From the NCBI GenBank assembly GCA_018466975.1, contig CM031552.1, positions 992,001-1,056,000 of the forward strand: a stretch of DNA of 64,000 nucleotides, read 5' to 3'. The first letter of the stretch is position 1. Each line of letters opens with the position of its first letter. Positions 32,842 to 45,311 of the stretch are shown here, piece after piece. The notes under the pieces are model-generated. The model ran no database searches. It saw nothing but the letters and a program-made list of their open reading frames with translations, and was not told where the DNA came from. The position numbers and the translations under genes are program-made. This stretch comes from Sparassis latifolia. Taxonomy: Eukaryota > Basidiomycota > Agaricomycetes > Polyporales > Sparassidaceae.

Positions 32842-35800
32842 CTATTTGTATGGCACCCAGGCCGGTAGACCACCGGTTTCTGGGCTCCAGTGGCGTTCTT
32901 TGCAAACCACGGAGCAACGGTTGCATGTGTAATGCCTACTGGTTGCATTTCCCCAAAGCTTCCAACGGTGCTCGCCAGATGTACAACAGGGTATATTAGG
33001 TGTTGCCACAGGGCACTTGGGCTTGGGATTATCGCGCACAAGGACCTGGTCTAATTGGGAAGACGACCGCGCGCACACACGGATCGCTCTAGATGTGCGT
33101 ACAGAAAGATTCCCTGGTGGGTGAGACTGAGGGGGACGGCTGCTGCGACCAGTTGAGTCGCTGCACGGTGAAGCAGTCAATGAGCTCGAACCCGCGAGTC
33201 CCGTGGACGCGAACCGTGGCGCAGGAGCGCAGCCATTGAAGACGGGAGCGCGTTCTCCATCAGATGATACCGACATTGCTTCGTCACTATCGTCCACTAA
33301 CGTGACTCCGGACCAAACGCGCATGAGTTCCTGCGCTGTGCCAGGACGCGCTGTACCTGGAGGCGAGTTTGACACCATGTGGTCCTGCATTACTGCGGGG
33401 CCATCTGGTTCGCAGTTGCAGGGCAAAGTAATCGGCGAATTACAGACGGTCATCACCCCATGACTTGGTGCGTCAGGATGCTTGACCGACTCTGACACCC
33501 AGGATTTACCCATCTTCCGCTCCGTGACTTCAACTTCGCAGGTATCGCACATGTAGCATCGTCTCGCCTGATCAGCTCTAACGATGCTCCAGCTATGGTC
33601 TTGGAAGCTGCCACATGCAGGGACCGTGGAAGCTACAGGTAGCTTAGGTCTTGGATTTGCATCGACTGATACTAGCGCTTGGTTGACTAGTTCCCGGTTG
33701 ATGCAGTCCGAACACGCAGAGCACGTCTGCAACGCATCATGAGGCCTTGCTGGCGGCATGCCGTGACAGTTCGGCAAGGTCGAGCTTGAATGAGCGCAAG
33801 AGCATGACGTGTCCAATTGTGAAGAGCTTGCTTGGGCACTCCCTGACAACGCCGAAGTACCAATGTACAAGATAGGTTTTCCGCCATTTGTCCAATCTGA
33901 CAACAAAGACACAGGCTGTGAACAGATGATATTTGCATTGATAGAAGTAGCTTACGGGCTCGAATATCGTTCAGATACCGCTCACCCAACCACGCAAAAG
34001 CAACTTTCTTCCGGCTGTATCCATAACAATACCTGCGGATCACTCAGTCTAATCGCCGTTAAGATGTTGCATAAGCATTCACCATGCAGATGCCCTGAGC
34101 TTTTGCAGATATAGATCATAATGCGAGCCTCCTACGTAAAGTGATGAGTCAAGTGTGCTGATGCCGCACCTGTAACCTGTAACCGACCTCCAAAGTAGCG
34201 TCCCTGGTAATCCAACTTGCACTGTTCGCTGTGTCTGATGGGCCTGTCTTGGTATCGAGGAGACTCGGATGTATCATCGTCACCTACACAGGAGCTACGT
34301 AGCAAAATCTGCGACAACACGAGACACCAGTTTGCTTACTAGCATCTTCATCCAACCTGATGGCATCCCTGAGAGCTCTATTAAATTGAGGAAGAAGAAT
34401 TCGAGCTTCTTCAGAGAACCATCGCCATTTCTCTTCGTCCTCCCCGCGCAGAATCAAGGCAGGGTCACAGATAAAATTGGTTATACTCTGCGAATTTGCC
34501 TCCGGAATGAGCCCACGCAGAACATCAATGGGACTCGTGAAAGTGGTCTCCTTCTGCCAAGCCTTTTTCTTCAAGGCATAGAATTGCTTCCGGATCATCT
34601 CTGGATCACTGCCAGACTTCAACATGTCCTGAAGAGCCTCTCATCAATCATGTGGGCCCACGTGAGAATGGTGGCTTACATGTGCAGATTCAATGATTGG
34701 TACTAGAGCCCGGGGATACGGTGCATCAGCGAGTAGCGAGGTAGCCTGAGCCTCCCTCTTCCACTCGTTCACCATCGTACCGACAACAGCGTTGAACTTG
34801 TACCGAAGAAACGTTTCGACTGCTGCTTGTGCCATACCGTGTGCAAGTCGATCACTACGTCTTCGGTGCTGTGAAGGATCGACAGCTGCATGGGCAACGT
34901 TTCGTCTTTCCTGTGGAGGCGCCATCTTTTGTGGAAGAAGGGTGGGGTCCCAGGTCACGAAGTACGTGTCTCCGTCGAGATCTCTGATAGCCGACGGTTC
35001 GTTAGCACAATTTCATGGGGATCGGTAGACTAACCCAGAAGACATTGTGTCCGGGATGGAACGAGCAGCCTTTCTTGAGAAGACTACACGAAGTATCAGT
35101 AAGACAACGTTAAAATCGTTCACTAGATGAGATACCTATGCAATACTTGTGATGCTTAAGTGTCTCATAGTTGACGGCGCGGAACTTTCGCAGGTCTACA
35201 ACACGTGAATACATGAATTCTCGCAGCTAAATTGAAAAAATAAGGCAGTTACCTCCCGCAGCATACGCAGGGTTCCTTGACGAGATGTATTAGCTGGCCT
35301 GACGCTTGGTGCGAAAATGCAAGGTATACCGGCAGACCAACACCTCTCTGACAATCACTCCAGTTCGAGCAGGCAGGCTGATGAAGACTTCATCTTCCGC
35401 AAGTATACCGTCTTCGTCCACAACACCATACACGTAGCACGAGTCCTGCGTTACGTCATGACTAAGATGAAGCCAAGGACGATCGGACGCGTACCTCAAC
35501 ACGCAGGTTCATCTTCTTCCGAAGTTGTTCATACTGCGTCCGCTGGTATTGTTGCAGTTTCCACCGTACGTAAGGCTCCTTCAAGTCATGCTTGGCAAGC
35601 AGTAACGCGTACACTCCGAATGAACCATATATGAGTTGAAATCACCCTTCAAAGGTGTGAATACCCTCACAATCTTGGCCAAACCCGTTGTCTACAGCAT
35701 CCAGTTCACCCTTAACGTATCTTTCGGCCACGTCGCGATCGTGCAGAATACACCCGATTAGATCAAGTTGATCCTTGAGGAAGCGCTTGAACACCTGGCA

Positions 35801-37190
35801 TCAACGATTAGAGGATACAAACGTGTCGATGGTATGCCTTGCCTCAAGCTTGATACCGAGTGTGAGAAGAAGTAGAATAAAACTGAAATTGAGCCGTGCT
35901 GAACCCAGACAGTGGGAATAGCCAATTAACTCCAGAATTGTTGGTCCACCTTCGTACTTCGACATTGACTGCCGATACGCGACGAGAGCTTGGCTCCTGC
36001 AATTAGCAGCACAGCACAAGGTGTCGAACTTGTGGTCAGGATAGCGGACGAGGAGACCTTTGATCCCGCCACGACGAATTTGGAATACTGTCATTAGTCG
36101 CGGTGAGTGCAATCTATTGTCACAGGATACAAAATGTATACCAGTTGTGTCTATAGGAAGATCATGGTGCTTGCAGACTTGAGCAGCGAACGAATCACAT
36201 ATCATACCGCAACCGTCGCTATGATCAGACCCGTCGACAGCTTTCCAAGGAGGTAATAATACAGTTTGGTCTTCTGGGACCTACGGACCACAGAGTGTAA
36301 CATAAAATTTTGACTGCACTGATGCCATGATTGTGCCTACATTGAGCGATTCCCAGGTCGAAGAGAACGACAATCCAAGACGCGCGGCATATTTGCCGTA
36401 ACCTGAGCTCATGAAGACGTCTCGCAACCCATCTCCAAGGTAAGAAAGAAGGCGATCGACTGTCCAGTTCTCATCTTCTCGAAAGAAGATGATGCGGCCT
36501 TTTCTCACATGGTTTTCTGTGAATCCAAGGAAAGAATACCTTCGAAAAGGAAAATCTGTTTTAGTAACTCCTGCAGCAATTTGCTTGCTTACCGATGATC
36601 TTCAATGACTACACCGCCGTTCACCCATTCGGTGAGATTCTGCCGAACTATTTCGTCCGACGTCTTCATGTCCATCGAGATCAGTAGGTACCGAGTTGGG
36701 TCGTCAACAACCCGCGACGCTCTAGAGGACTGTTGCTGGTGACGGAGAGGATGATCAAGAGTACCACAAGCACGACAACGTGCAGTCAACCAGACAGTCT
36801 TGGGCTTCGTGAGCATCCTATGGAGATTACCAAGAACCTGAGAAATCTATATGTGTAAAATGCTAGGGAAGCTTCACTGATTGCAAGAATCGTAGCCCAT
36901 CGTAAAATCTCAGTGTGTCGAAGAGTACAAACTACATCCAGAGACGGTGCGAGTTGAGTAACGCTTCAATGCCATACAACGTCAAACAGTACCTGAGAAT
37001 TTGCCAAGGGAAATTTGGACACGCAAACGTTGCACCTGGACAGCAGAATGATGGGAAAATTCAGAGCATAAAGGCTGTGAAAATGTAGAGAATGATGAAT
37101 GTTTGCATTTGAATCCCGCACACGATTGGCAAACTCGAAGCTGTAGCGCGTCTCAGGGCGATTTTGCAGCCGAAACGCCCTGAAGAGTGC
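32842..37190 (-). CDS. Cellular RNA-dependent RNA polymerase (QDE-1-type) with tandem zinc-module tail
   Basis: This enzyme makes double-stranded RNA from single-stranded templates for RNA silencing. Reading leftward: RLQNRPETRYSFEFANRVR (about 37180), PNFPWQILRYCLTLYGIEA (about 37010), VVIEDHRYSFLGFTENH, YGKYAARLGLSFSSTWES, SDGCGMICDSF, VFQIRRGGIKGLLVR (about 36060), DSCYVYGVVDEDGILAEDE, VLVCRNPAYAAGDLRKFRA, and the catalytic MSSGDLDGDTYFVTWD (DLDGD at 34968-34982). A helical neck follows, then FAWLGERYLNDIRA. A GTAAGC...TTGTCAG intron of about 60 bp joins this in frame to HWTNGGKPILYIG, so the 33912-32842 reading frame is its tail. That tail has two Cys-x5-His / Cys-x2-Cys modules. There are at least ten introns. 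The N-terminus is not delimited; upstream frames suggest a start near 37.2-37.35 kb. Confidence 0.85.
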
Positions 37191-38019
37191 AGATCACCAA
37201 TGATTCAGTTATTCTCTCTTGAGAAGGCAAATTGCGTTCAGTAACTAGGAGTATACAGGGAACTGAGCGAGAGCGTGGCAGAAAGTGGCGATCGTGAAGT
37301 AACTCGACAAGTTTAAGTCCGAGTCAGTGACTCGTGGCAGCGCTTGAGGAAGCGTAAACTAAGATGTACACTTTATCTGTTAGCCTTCTCCTCATTCACT
37401 TGGTGATATATTAAGGGATCTCAAGAGGCTGCTCTAGGGCGTTGTGTTTTTTGGGAGAGCTTGAGAGCAAATTGTTCCTACTTAGGGAATGGACGGAGGG
37501 TTTTGCACTTATCTATTCGTGAGAAGCTTAGTCGGATACCTTATTTAACGTACAACTATCAACGGCTGAGTCATACATGATCGCTGAATTATAGACTTTT
37601 GTCGCAGGCTCAGACGATGTTACACTTCTTCGTTCCTCTAAATTTTAGTCTCATCTTGTTCAGTAGCTTCACATGTACGTTCGAAATCTTTCCCATTAAT
37701 TATATCTGAATTGTCTCTGATGTTGCAGGAGCTTCTTTGCGGGATGTAACCCAGACTTAGGGTTTCAGCCCTAAATCATGCAGTTATACACCCTTGGTCT
37801 GAGGATAGTCCCTTCAATTCTTTATAAATCTCCTTGAAACTGAAAAGAGAATAGCTGATACACTGTATCACTTCTGTCTACTCAGAATTTTTGTTATGGG
37901 CTGTAGCCACAGACAACATTAAAATTATAGTTTTGGTGTATAACTCAGCAGTTGATAACTGCATTTGATTAATATCGTCACGACAATCCAAACTTGACCG
38001 CGAACTCATATGTCATGAA
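37191..38019. other. AT-rich divergent region between RdRP and RNA14
   Basis: This region should hold the first RdRP exon (leftward; open minus-strand frames extend to about 37.33 kb) and the promoter of RNA14 (rightward). From about 37.35 to 38.0 kb it is AT-rich without open frames. A small hairpin TTAGGG-TTTCAG-CCCTAA lies at 37757-37774. Confidence 0.45.
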
Positions 38020-41000
38020 ATGTCTGAACCACCACCCGTCGTTCCAAAGGCTGACAACGCCGAAGACACTTCCATATATGCAGAAGATGACAAAACGCAG
38101 CCAACCGAAGAGATACTGAACGCACTCCGACAGCTCGACTCATCTCTTGCGACACCGTCTGTGCAGAGCAGTGGCGGAGACGTGGGGCAAGAGCCCAAGG
38201 AGGAACCGAAGCAGGAACCGACCCCGCCGCCTCAGTCAGAGTGGGATGCATTGCGTGCACACCTGCGCGAGAAGCGCTACGATGCTGATGGGTGGCAGAA
38301 TCTTGTCAACATTGCCGAAGATTCGGGCGACATCGAGAAAATAAAAGACACCTACGAAGGACTCCTGGAGGCGTATCCCAATACCGTTCGCATCTCTTCC
38401 ATATGCCAGTGTGATTGTGAGTCTGACGTACTGCCACCCACCAGTCCTCTGCGCAGATCGCGTACTTGGACCATTTCCTGGATAATCCGAACCAGGACCC
38501 AGACACGGCTGCCTCCTCCGTAGCACTGTTCAAGAGATTTCTGAGAACGTCCCCGTCTGTGGAGTTGTGGAAGTTTTATCTTTCGTACATCAGGTCAGTA
38601 TGTTACGGTGCAGACGACATTGCTGACTTCTTTCGCGTGCAGGAGACACAATGTTGGCCCCGATGCGTATGATACCATTCGCAACTCATACGAGTTTGCG
38701 CTCAACCGCGTCGGCCAAGACAAGGATAGTACGGAAATTTGGCAAGACTACATTCATTTTCTAAAGTCTGGCCAGGTGTGTCGCGCCCGCGATACGCTAT
38801 CATGATGCTGACGTGTCTCGCTAGACTACCACAACATGGGAGGAACAGCAAAAAATGGATGCAGTCCGCAAGGCGTACCACCGTGCAGTTCAAATCCCCA
38901 TGGAGAACGTGAAGAAGCTGTGGGAAGACTACCAAGATTTCGAAAACGGACTGAACAAAATCACGGTAGGATACCGAAGGTCTTATCGACGCGTTTCCGC
39001 TGACAGTGCCACTTTTCTAGGCGAAGAAGTTTCTGTCTGATCTACAGGAGGGCCATATGCAAGCTCGGACAGTCTTGAATCAGCTACAAGAGCATCTTAC
39101 AGTGCTGTTTCCCCCGCCACCACCTTCGAGGACTGCTCGTCCACCAATTTGGCTGCCTCGTCAACCGACGTTCAATGCTGGAGACAAAGCTCTGGTCGGT
39201 CGGTGGAGAGCGTATTTGAAGTGGGAAGAAAGCAATCCACTTGAGATTGAGGAAAGGGAAAGAGCGACCCTCCTCACACGTCTCCAAGGTGTGTATCGGA
39301 AGGCTGTCATCCGCATGCGGTTCTTTTCCGAGATATGGTATGTGAAGTGATCAATTTCTCTTGTGTGTGTCGTGTGATATGACAAGTCGCGCAGGTACAT
39401 GGCGTACGCATGGACGAATAGCATTGGTAAGACTGACGAGGCCTTAGCACTGCTCAAGGCCGGCATTGAAGCCAATCCTTCAAGGTAATCTCGCAGTAAC
39501 ACAATGAAGAACCCGGCTGACATCGACATGTAGTTTCGTGCTCAATTTTGCCTATGCTGAAGCCCTAGAGACCCACGAAAAGTTTGCAGAAGTCCATGCG
39601 ACATTTGACAAGTTCTTGGAAGTTCTACGTGGCGACCTGGAAGTCATCGAGAGCAGAGTGTCGTCAGCGAATTCGTCCTTCTCTTCGAACATCTCTTGTT
39701 CGGCGACGCAGACCGATTTTGGTCAAACGCAGACCGCCCTGTTACCGAGTGGTATCCAGTCACAGAATTCTTCCTTCAACACTCAGGTCTCGGATGAGAA
39801 GCCGCCCAAGTCAAAGGAGCTCGCAGACCGTCGAACTGAGTACGGAATTGCATGGATCGTGTACATGCGTTTTGCTCGACGAGCGGAAGGCTTAAAGTCT
39901 TCTCGGGCTGTCTTCTTGAAGGCCCGTAGGGATCGCTGGACGCCATGGGAGGTCTACGAGGCCGCAGGTACGTGCATGGTCCTGCAGATAGAATGTGTTC
40001 CGAACCACCCTGCTGTTGTAGCCTTGATGGAATATCATTGTACGAAAGCATTGGATGTTGCAAGCCGCATCTTTGAGATAGGCCTGAAGATTTTCTGTGA
40101 TGAGGTCGAGTTTGTGCTGCGCTATCTTGGTTTCCTCATTTCCGTGAACGACGAGAACAGTTGAGAGTCTTTCCTTTGCGTGTGTGTGACCAGCTTTCTG
40201 AATTTTCATGGTGACAGATGCACGGGCACTATTTGAGCGCGTTATCACGACGTTCCCTCCCGAACGTGCACGTCCTCTATGGGATCGCTGGGCGCGCTAC
40301 GAGTATCAATTCGGCGATTTATCGGCAGCACAGAAACTTGAGAAGAGGATATCGGAGGCATATCCTACTGGTACGTTATTCTCCTCGAAATTGGGACGAC
40401 TGTTAAACGTCGTCACTAGATCCGCCCATCAAACGTTTTGCTGAGCGTCATAAGTACCTGGGTACTGATGCCATCGCTGTCCGTGACCTTGGTTTTGTCA
40501 TTACTCGCCCGGCCAGTCAGGCAGCAAGTCGAAACGGAGGGAGCTCCTTAGGCCGCACTGACACGCAGCTCTCCATTTTGTCTTCTCAGTCTATTAGTCA
40601 AACGCAGCCGCCCGCGGCCAGCGGTTCAAAAAGGGCATCATCTCCCGAACATAAGAGACGAGAAGCCGATTATGGTCCCCCGCCGAAACGCGCGAGACCG
40701 AGTTCTCCTTCTCGGGAGAGGGAGCGCGATAGATGGGAGGGGCCGCCTCGCCGACGCCATGGAAGCCCTCCTTGGGAACGGGATCGTGACAGGGATGGTC
40801 CGCCTGGGCGGCGTGTTAAGGAAGAGAAGGAGGAGGACAAACCCGTCGTTCTTCCCCCTGTGTTGTCGTGGTTTGTGGGTGTGCTACCTGCTCCTTCTGC
40901 ATTCGATGGTGAGGCATGTATTCCGTACTGGTGTCTCTTATTAAACGTGTGATGTTCTGCAGGTCCTGTTTTCCGCACGGATGACCTAATGCAGGTGTTC

Positions 41001-41180
41001 AGGAATGCTGTGATTCCGTCGAGCACCTCAAGGGCACGTTCTTCGCCTCCTCCCCCTCGTGCAGGTATGTCAGATTCCATCAGTAGCTTTGGGTTCCCTG
41101 ATCATTTTGTTCCAGGTGGGCGACCGCCTCCAGACTATGGACCGTACCAAGGTCCTGGAGGGCGTCGTGGACGATACTAG
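38020..41180 (+). CDS. RNA14: mRNA 3'-end processing factor RNA14 / CstF77
   Basis: RNA14 is the HAT-repeat scaffold of cleavage factor IA, needed for cleavage and polyadenylation of pre-mRNA. The gene starts [16 protein letters not shown] with an acidic, Pro-rich N-terminus. The HAT region includes [87 protein letters not shown] and [18 protein letters not shown], with [19 protein letters not shown] in the loop typical of the family. The Suf domain ends near [15 protein letters not shown] and [14 protein letters not shown]. The C-terminal part has a Ser/Arg/Pro-rich region ([20 protein letters not shown]) and the hinge segment [17 protein letters not shown], ending GGRRGRY. About ten short introns separate the exons. 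Confidence 0.92.
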
Positions 41181-41661
41181 TAGTTCCATGTAGTTATTAT
41201 ACCATCTGACGGCAATTAATGAGAACGGTGCGCATTCCTTGTCACAAATGTCGAAAACGCTCGGAACGTTAAGATCTCGATCTTTCTGAATGTTGACGTC
41301 TGAATGGCGAAGCTGTGACTCGGTACCGCCGCTGCACATGACGAGTGTTTTACTCACATCAATACAATCCAAGCAATACTTGAGCCCATGTATTATGTAA
41401 TAGTTTATAAGGCTGTAGTGCCGTGCAAGCACGGCAGGACCCGCTACCTGTAGGGTGAAGGAGAGGCGCGAGGAGATGAAGACATATATTCGGCGTATTA
41501 GAACGTGAGGAGATATAAGTACATTAACGTCGTACGTATGAGTATAATACAATGAATCTGGTAGGCAAAGCTTACATTTGGACCGGCAGAAGGTACGAGC
41601 GATACAGTAAAGCTGGCAGAAAATTTAAGTACAATGGATAGTGGGATGGTTACGTTGTGAA

Positions 41662-42103
41662 TCAATCAGTCTGCGTTGGCTTTCTTGGGCGGAGAGGCGT
41701 CGAACTCGGTGAATGCCACAGGAGGGTTGGAGGAGGTGGTGGTGGTGGTGTATTACCGGCATGGGTCCCAGTTAGGAACGCCGGGTTGTCACTGTAATAA
41801 GTACAAGCAAAGCCAGTAGTACTAATATGCTACGCAATGCTTAGTTCGCTATTACAGCAACGCATCGATAACCGGAGGAGTGGGCAGATGCGCAATTGAT
41901 AGAACTGAGTGTGGGATGGGGAATGATGCAGAATTGGTCGGATTCAGACTCGGAGACATCGATGACAGTGCCGATTTTTCCACCAAAGAATCAAACAGAA
42001 TTAAGGCGGGAATTCCAAGATAATTGCCCAGAAGTGAGAAGGAAGGCATTTCAGTGCAACGAATATTATCAGCAAGCAGAGGGTTGGCGATAAATGCGGA
42101 CAA
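41662..42103 (-). CDS. Possible small two-exon gene
   Basis: A minus-strand ATG at 42103 opens an 83-codon frame (MSAFIANPLLADNIRC). At its end, a GTAATA donor in CTG-TAA context and a TTATTACAG acceptor near 41790 join in frame to DNPAFLTGTHAG, followed by a Pro run, ending with TGA at 41662. Phases match, but no family is recognised and the sequence has no strong protein-like features. It sits alone in a 1.3-kb gap between two plus-strand genes. A GCCGTGC-AA-GCACGGC hairpin lies at about 41419-41434 just outside it. Confidence 0.25.
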
Positions 42104-42498
42104 TTAATGCGAGCGATACGCAGAGTCGACGTGGAGGATGCGCGGCGAAAGATTCGGACGCTTAGTAAGGCTTACGAAGCATCCCACACTTAGTAAAGCT
42201 TAGGAAGCATTTTGTAGACCTTTCAATCTTTTGTATAGTTTAGGGCAGGACCTCCAAAACTGACAGTTTTTGGCGGGGCCCCTGCGCGACGAAAGATGCA
42301 GCAAGACCCACTACGAAAGGTAGCGGGAATAATGATAAAGCCGTTCTCATTCGGGTGCTGGCGTCAGTTCAGCTGGAAACACGGCGTTTACGCCCATTAC
42401 TTCTAAACTATCTTCCCTCATTACTCCTGGATAACCATTCATAGCCTAGGCTCATAGATACAGCCTCTAGTTAGTGGAAGACAGTCGTATTCGCAGCC

Positions 42499-45161
42499 AT
42501 GCCCTTAAGAGGCACCGACCACTGCAATGCGTCCCGCGACGACGCGCCATACTTCGACTCTCTAGTTGATTTGGACGCATGGGCAAAGACGTCGCCCGCG
42601 AAATTGAACGGCGTGCTGGATTATCACGCACGACAGTTCGTCGAAGGATTGCCTGCAGAGAGCAGGGGCAATTTACTGGTGAACACGATGCCCTGGCAGG
42701 TCAACAGTTGAAGCTGACTTCTTCGCAAGGTGTGCCATGATTACAAGGTTCGTACTACATCGACAAGTTCTACGCCATTTCCTCGCTCATAACCCGCATT
42801 TCACTACAGGGTGGTTACACAGAATCTCCGTCAAGTCTTTCCTACACCTTCAATTTGTGGTCGTACTGCAATACCTTCATCTAGTGAGTATAGCCGTTGT
42901 CTGATCCAAAATCGTTAACCAGGCATGATAGCTTTTCTCACCACAGGGTTACAATACCCCCATCCGGATGGACTACCGCTGCCCACCGACATGGTGTCAA
43001 GATGTTAGGCACATTGTGAGTTGAATGGGCACACATTGAATCCCCCACTGCACACCCATATTAAACTGGACCCCCGTCGGCAGTCCAACTGAATAACATA
43101 CTCACAATATCGTCTGCAGAATTTTCGAAGATTCTGGCGAAGAAGATTGTCTCCGCCTCCTGATAGGTCATCTACCGCACTCGGCATCCGGTCCCGCTCA
43201 ACCAACAGCGACTACCAGCATCCCGCTCTCTCCGCACTATGCGTATCTTCTCGCATATTTGGCATATCAGCGAGGGTTTGACGGATATTTACTCAACTTC
43301 GAATGCCCATTACGCGGACAACAAGAGCAGACGAGGACATTGGCAGCTTGGATTGCTCTGTTGCGGGATGGACTTCAACGGAAAGTTGGTCCACATTCTG
43401 AAGTGGTATGGTATGTTCGTCTCATGCTGTTCAGTAGTCTGATCTTTCTTAAATTCCGTTGAAGGTACGACAGTGTTATATACAATGGTCAGCTGAGGTG
43501 GCAAGATAGGCTGAACAATTATAACCTTCCTTTCTTCATCCCTTCGTCTGCATTTTTCACGAACTATACTGTAAGTGTTTCCTACTCCCAGGCATGTCAA
43601 AGTTCCCTGAACTTCTTTCACGACTGGGGTCTTCTAGTGGCCTCCAGATTACCCCTCTCGTACAGCACAGTACTTCCTCAGCTTAGACACCGCTCTGGTC
43701 ACGCAATCCAAGTTTCTCCGGGACATCTTTGTGGGCGTTGACGTTTGGGGCCGAGGCTCACACGGTGGGGGCGGCTTCGGGAGCTACAAAGCCATATCGC
43801 ACATTGATCCAGAATTCCTCGGCCTAAGTGTCGCACTCTTTGGACAGGCGTGGACGTGGGAGAGCGAGCAGGATAGGCCAGGATGGACGTGGGAGTCATG
43901 GTGGGAATATGAGCGCAAGCTATGGCTGGGACCTCAGGACAGTAGCGACGCTGTCACAGTACCAGAGTCCCCTCTTCGCAGGGGCGAGCTGAAGTGTGAG
44001 CACGGGCCATTCGTGCCCTTAGCCTCCTTCTTCCCCAGACATCCGCCGCCAAACCCAGCGGAACTACCGTTCTTCACTTCATTCTCGCCCGGTGTGGGAC
44101 GCGCATGGTTCATCAACGGTGCCAAGGTTTTGGAGACCACTGAGGGATGGACGGATCTCGACAAGAATTGTTCCCTCGGAGACATGACGTGGCCGCGACC
44201 CGTCCCCCAATGGGAGCATGGCGGAGAGACTGAAGAGCTGCCCAAGGCATCGTCAGCGTTGTGCATGGATGACGCATGGCTCGGCGGCAGCTCTTTGCGT
44301 ATAGCTTTGGAAATTCCTGGCTCGGATACAGAGGATGCGTTCTTCCGATGTATCTGGCTACCCGTACAATCCCTAGCGATCACTCCTCGCAACTCTTACG
44401 AAATGTCGGTTGTCTTCAAGGTCAATTCCGACAGGCCCCTTGACTTCGACCTAGGCTTGTCACTGAAGGTGCTTGCTGAAGATGTTACAGATATGGTTGA
44501 TGTGACATCTGTATCTATAACGAATGCGGACGAGTTGCCTGGCGGATGGATCAAGATGACGATCCACTGTGTCCTTTCCTCTGATCATCCCTCCGACGTG
44601 CTCGCTGCTGCAGGTCTCGTGGTGGGGTTCGCTGTCGAAGACCCAACTGAACCTATCCTCGTGTCTATTTCCCTGGGAGCGTTGTGTGTACGCTCCGGCA
44701 CGGCGTCTCAGGATCTCACTATTCCCCAACCGAAACTACTCTGGGCGGATTTCCACCAGATGCCACCAGCGGAAGGATCAGCTGTATTCGCTGGTACTCT
44801 GACTTGGGATGTAGGCTCGTCTTTCACTTCGCTACCTAGCGTCCGCAATCCTGTTCCAGATTCCGAAGATCCTCGTCCTGTTTGGCAGCTCGATTCGTCG
44901 TTCCCAGTGTTTTCATACTTTAACATTTTTGCGCAAGTGCATTCGCCGGAGGGGACTGTTGCTGGGCCGGATTGTGCAACGTTCATTGGGACTACCGGGC
45001 TGGATGGTAGGGAGAATAGATTCTACGTCGACTCGGCCTGCCTGCCTCTGTCGGCGACCGGGGCATGTGGTATACGCTTTTATGTTCAAGGTGTTACCGA
45101 TTGGGGCCTTGTTCTTGACTGGGAGTCTTCTACATTCGTCGACGTTAAGATTCCACAGTAA
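42499..45161 (+). CDS. Cytosolic endo-beta-N-acetylglucosaminidase, GH85
   Basis: ENGase cleaves the chitobiose core of N-glycans, releasing free oligosaccharides; in the cytosol it processes misfolded glycoproteins. The start is ATG 42499 (MPLRGTDHCNASRDD); there is no signal peptide, which fits a cytosolic enzyme. GH85 landmarks: APYFDSLVDLDAWA, HDYKGGYTESP, FSHHRVTIPPSGWTTAAHRHGVK, LGTLIFEDSGEED and LAYQRGFDGYLLNFECPL. The Asn and Glu of LLNFE are the expected catalytic pair of the substrate-assisted mechanism. Next come WYDSVIYNGQLRWQDRLN, FFTNYTWPPDYP, DIFVGVDVWGRG and FGQAWTWE. The last exon (about 43731-45161) also carries beta-rich accessory domains. Introns are short and all in the first half. 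Confidence 0.92.
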
Positions 45162-45311
45162 CTGATGAGCATCGGGGTATTTCTGTAAACGTGCTATGTA
45201 GCGTAGCTAGCAATCGATACATAGATTTGCAGAATAATATAACTAGGGCGTACAATACAAAAGCGACCTACAGGAAACATTATATGCAGCTGGTGTACAG
45301 TGATGAGTGGG

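Noticed and set aside
37153..37183. TCAGGGCG / CGCCCTGA inverted repeat near the RdRP 5' end
   Set aside because: It overlaps a probable RdRP coding exon (RLQNRPETRY region), so the symmetry is probably coincidental.
32842..37190. RdRP as an endogenised viral polymerase
   Set aside because: The motif is the cellular DLDGD type with the FQIRxGGxKG and SDGCG signatures, and the gene is intron-rich, so it is a cellular silencing enzyme.
37757..37774. TTAGGG / CCCTAA pair as an interstitial telomere fusion
   Set aside because: Only one unit on each side of a 6-base loop; far too short to distinguish from a chance hairpin.
36816..38000. RdRP truncated at 36816 by an insertion
   Set aside because: Coding segments typical of the RdRP N-terminus were found further upstream in frames lacking an ATG, so the apparent truncation is due to small exons.
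41411..41440. GCCGTGC-AA-GCACGGC as a non-coding RNA or terminator hairpin
   Set aside because: A 7-bp stem with a 2-base loop downstream of RNA14 has no known role in fungal termination and no further structure around it.
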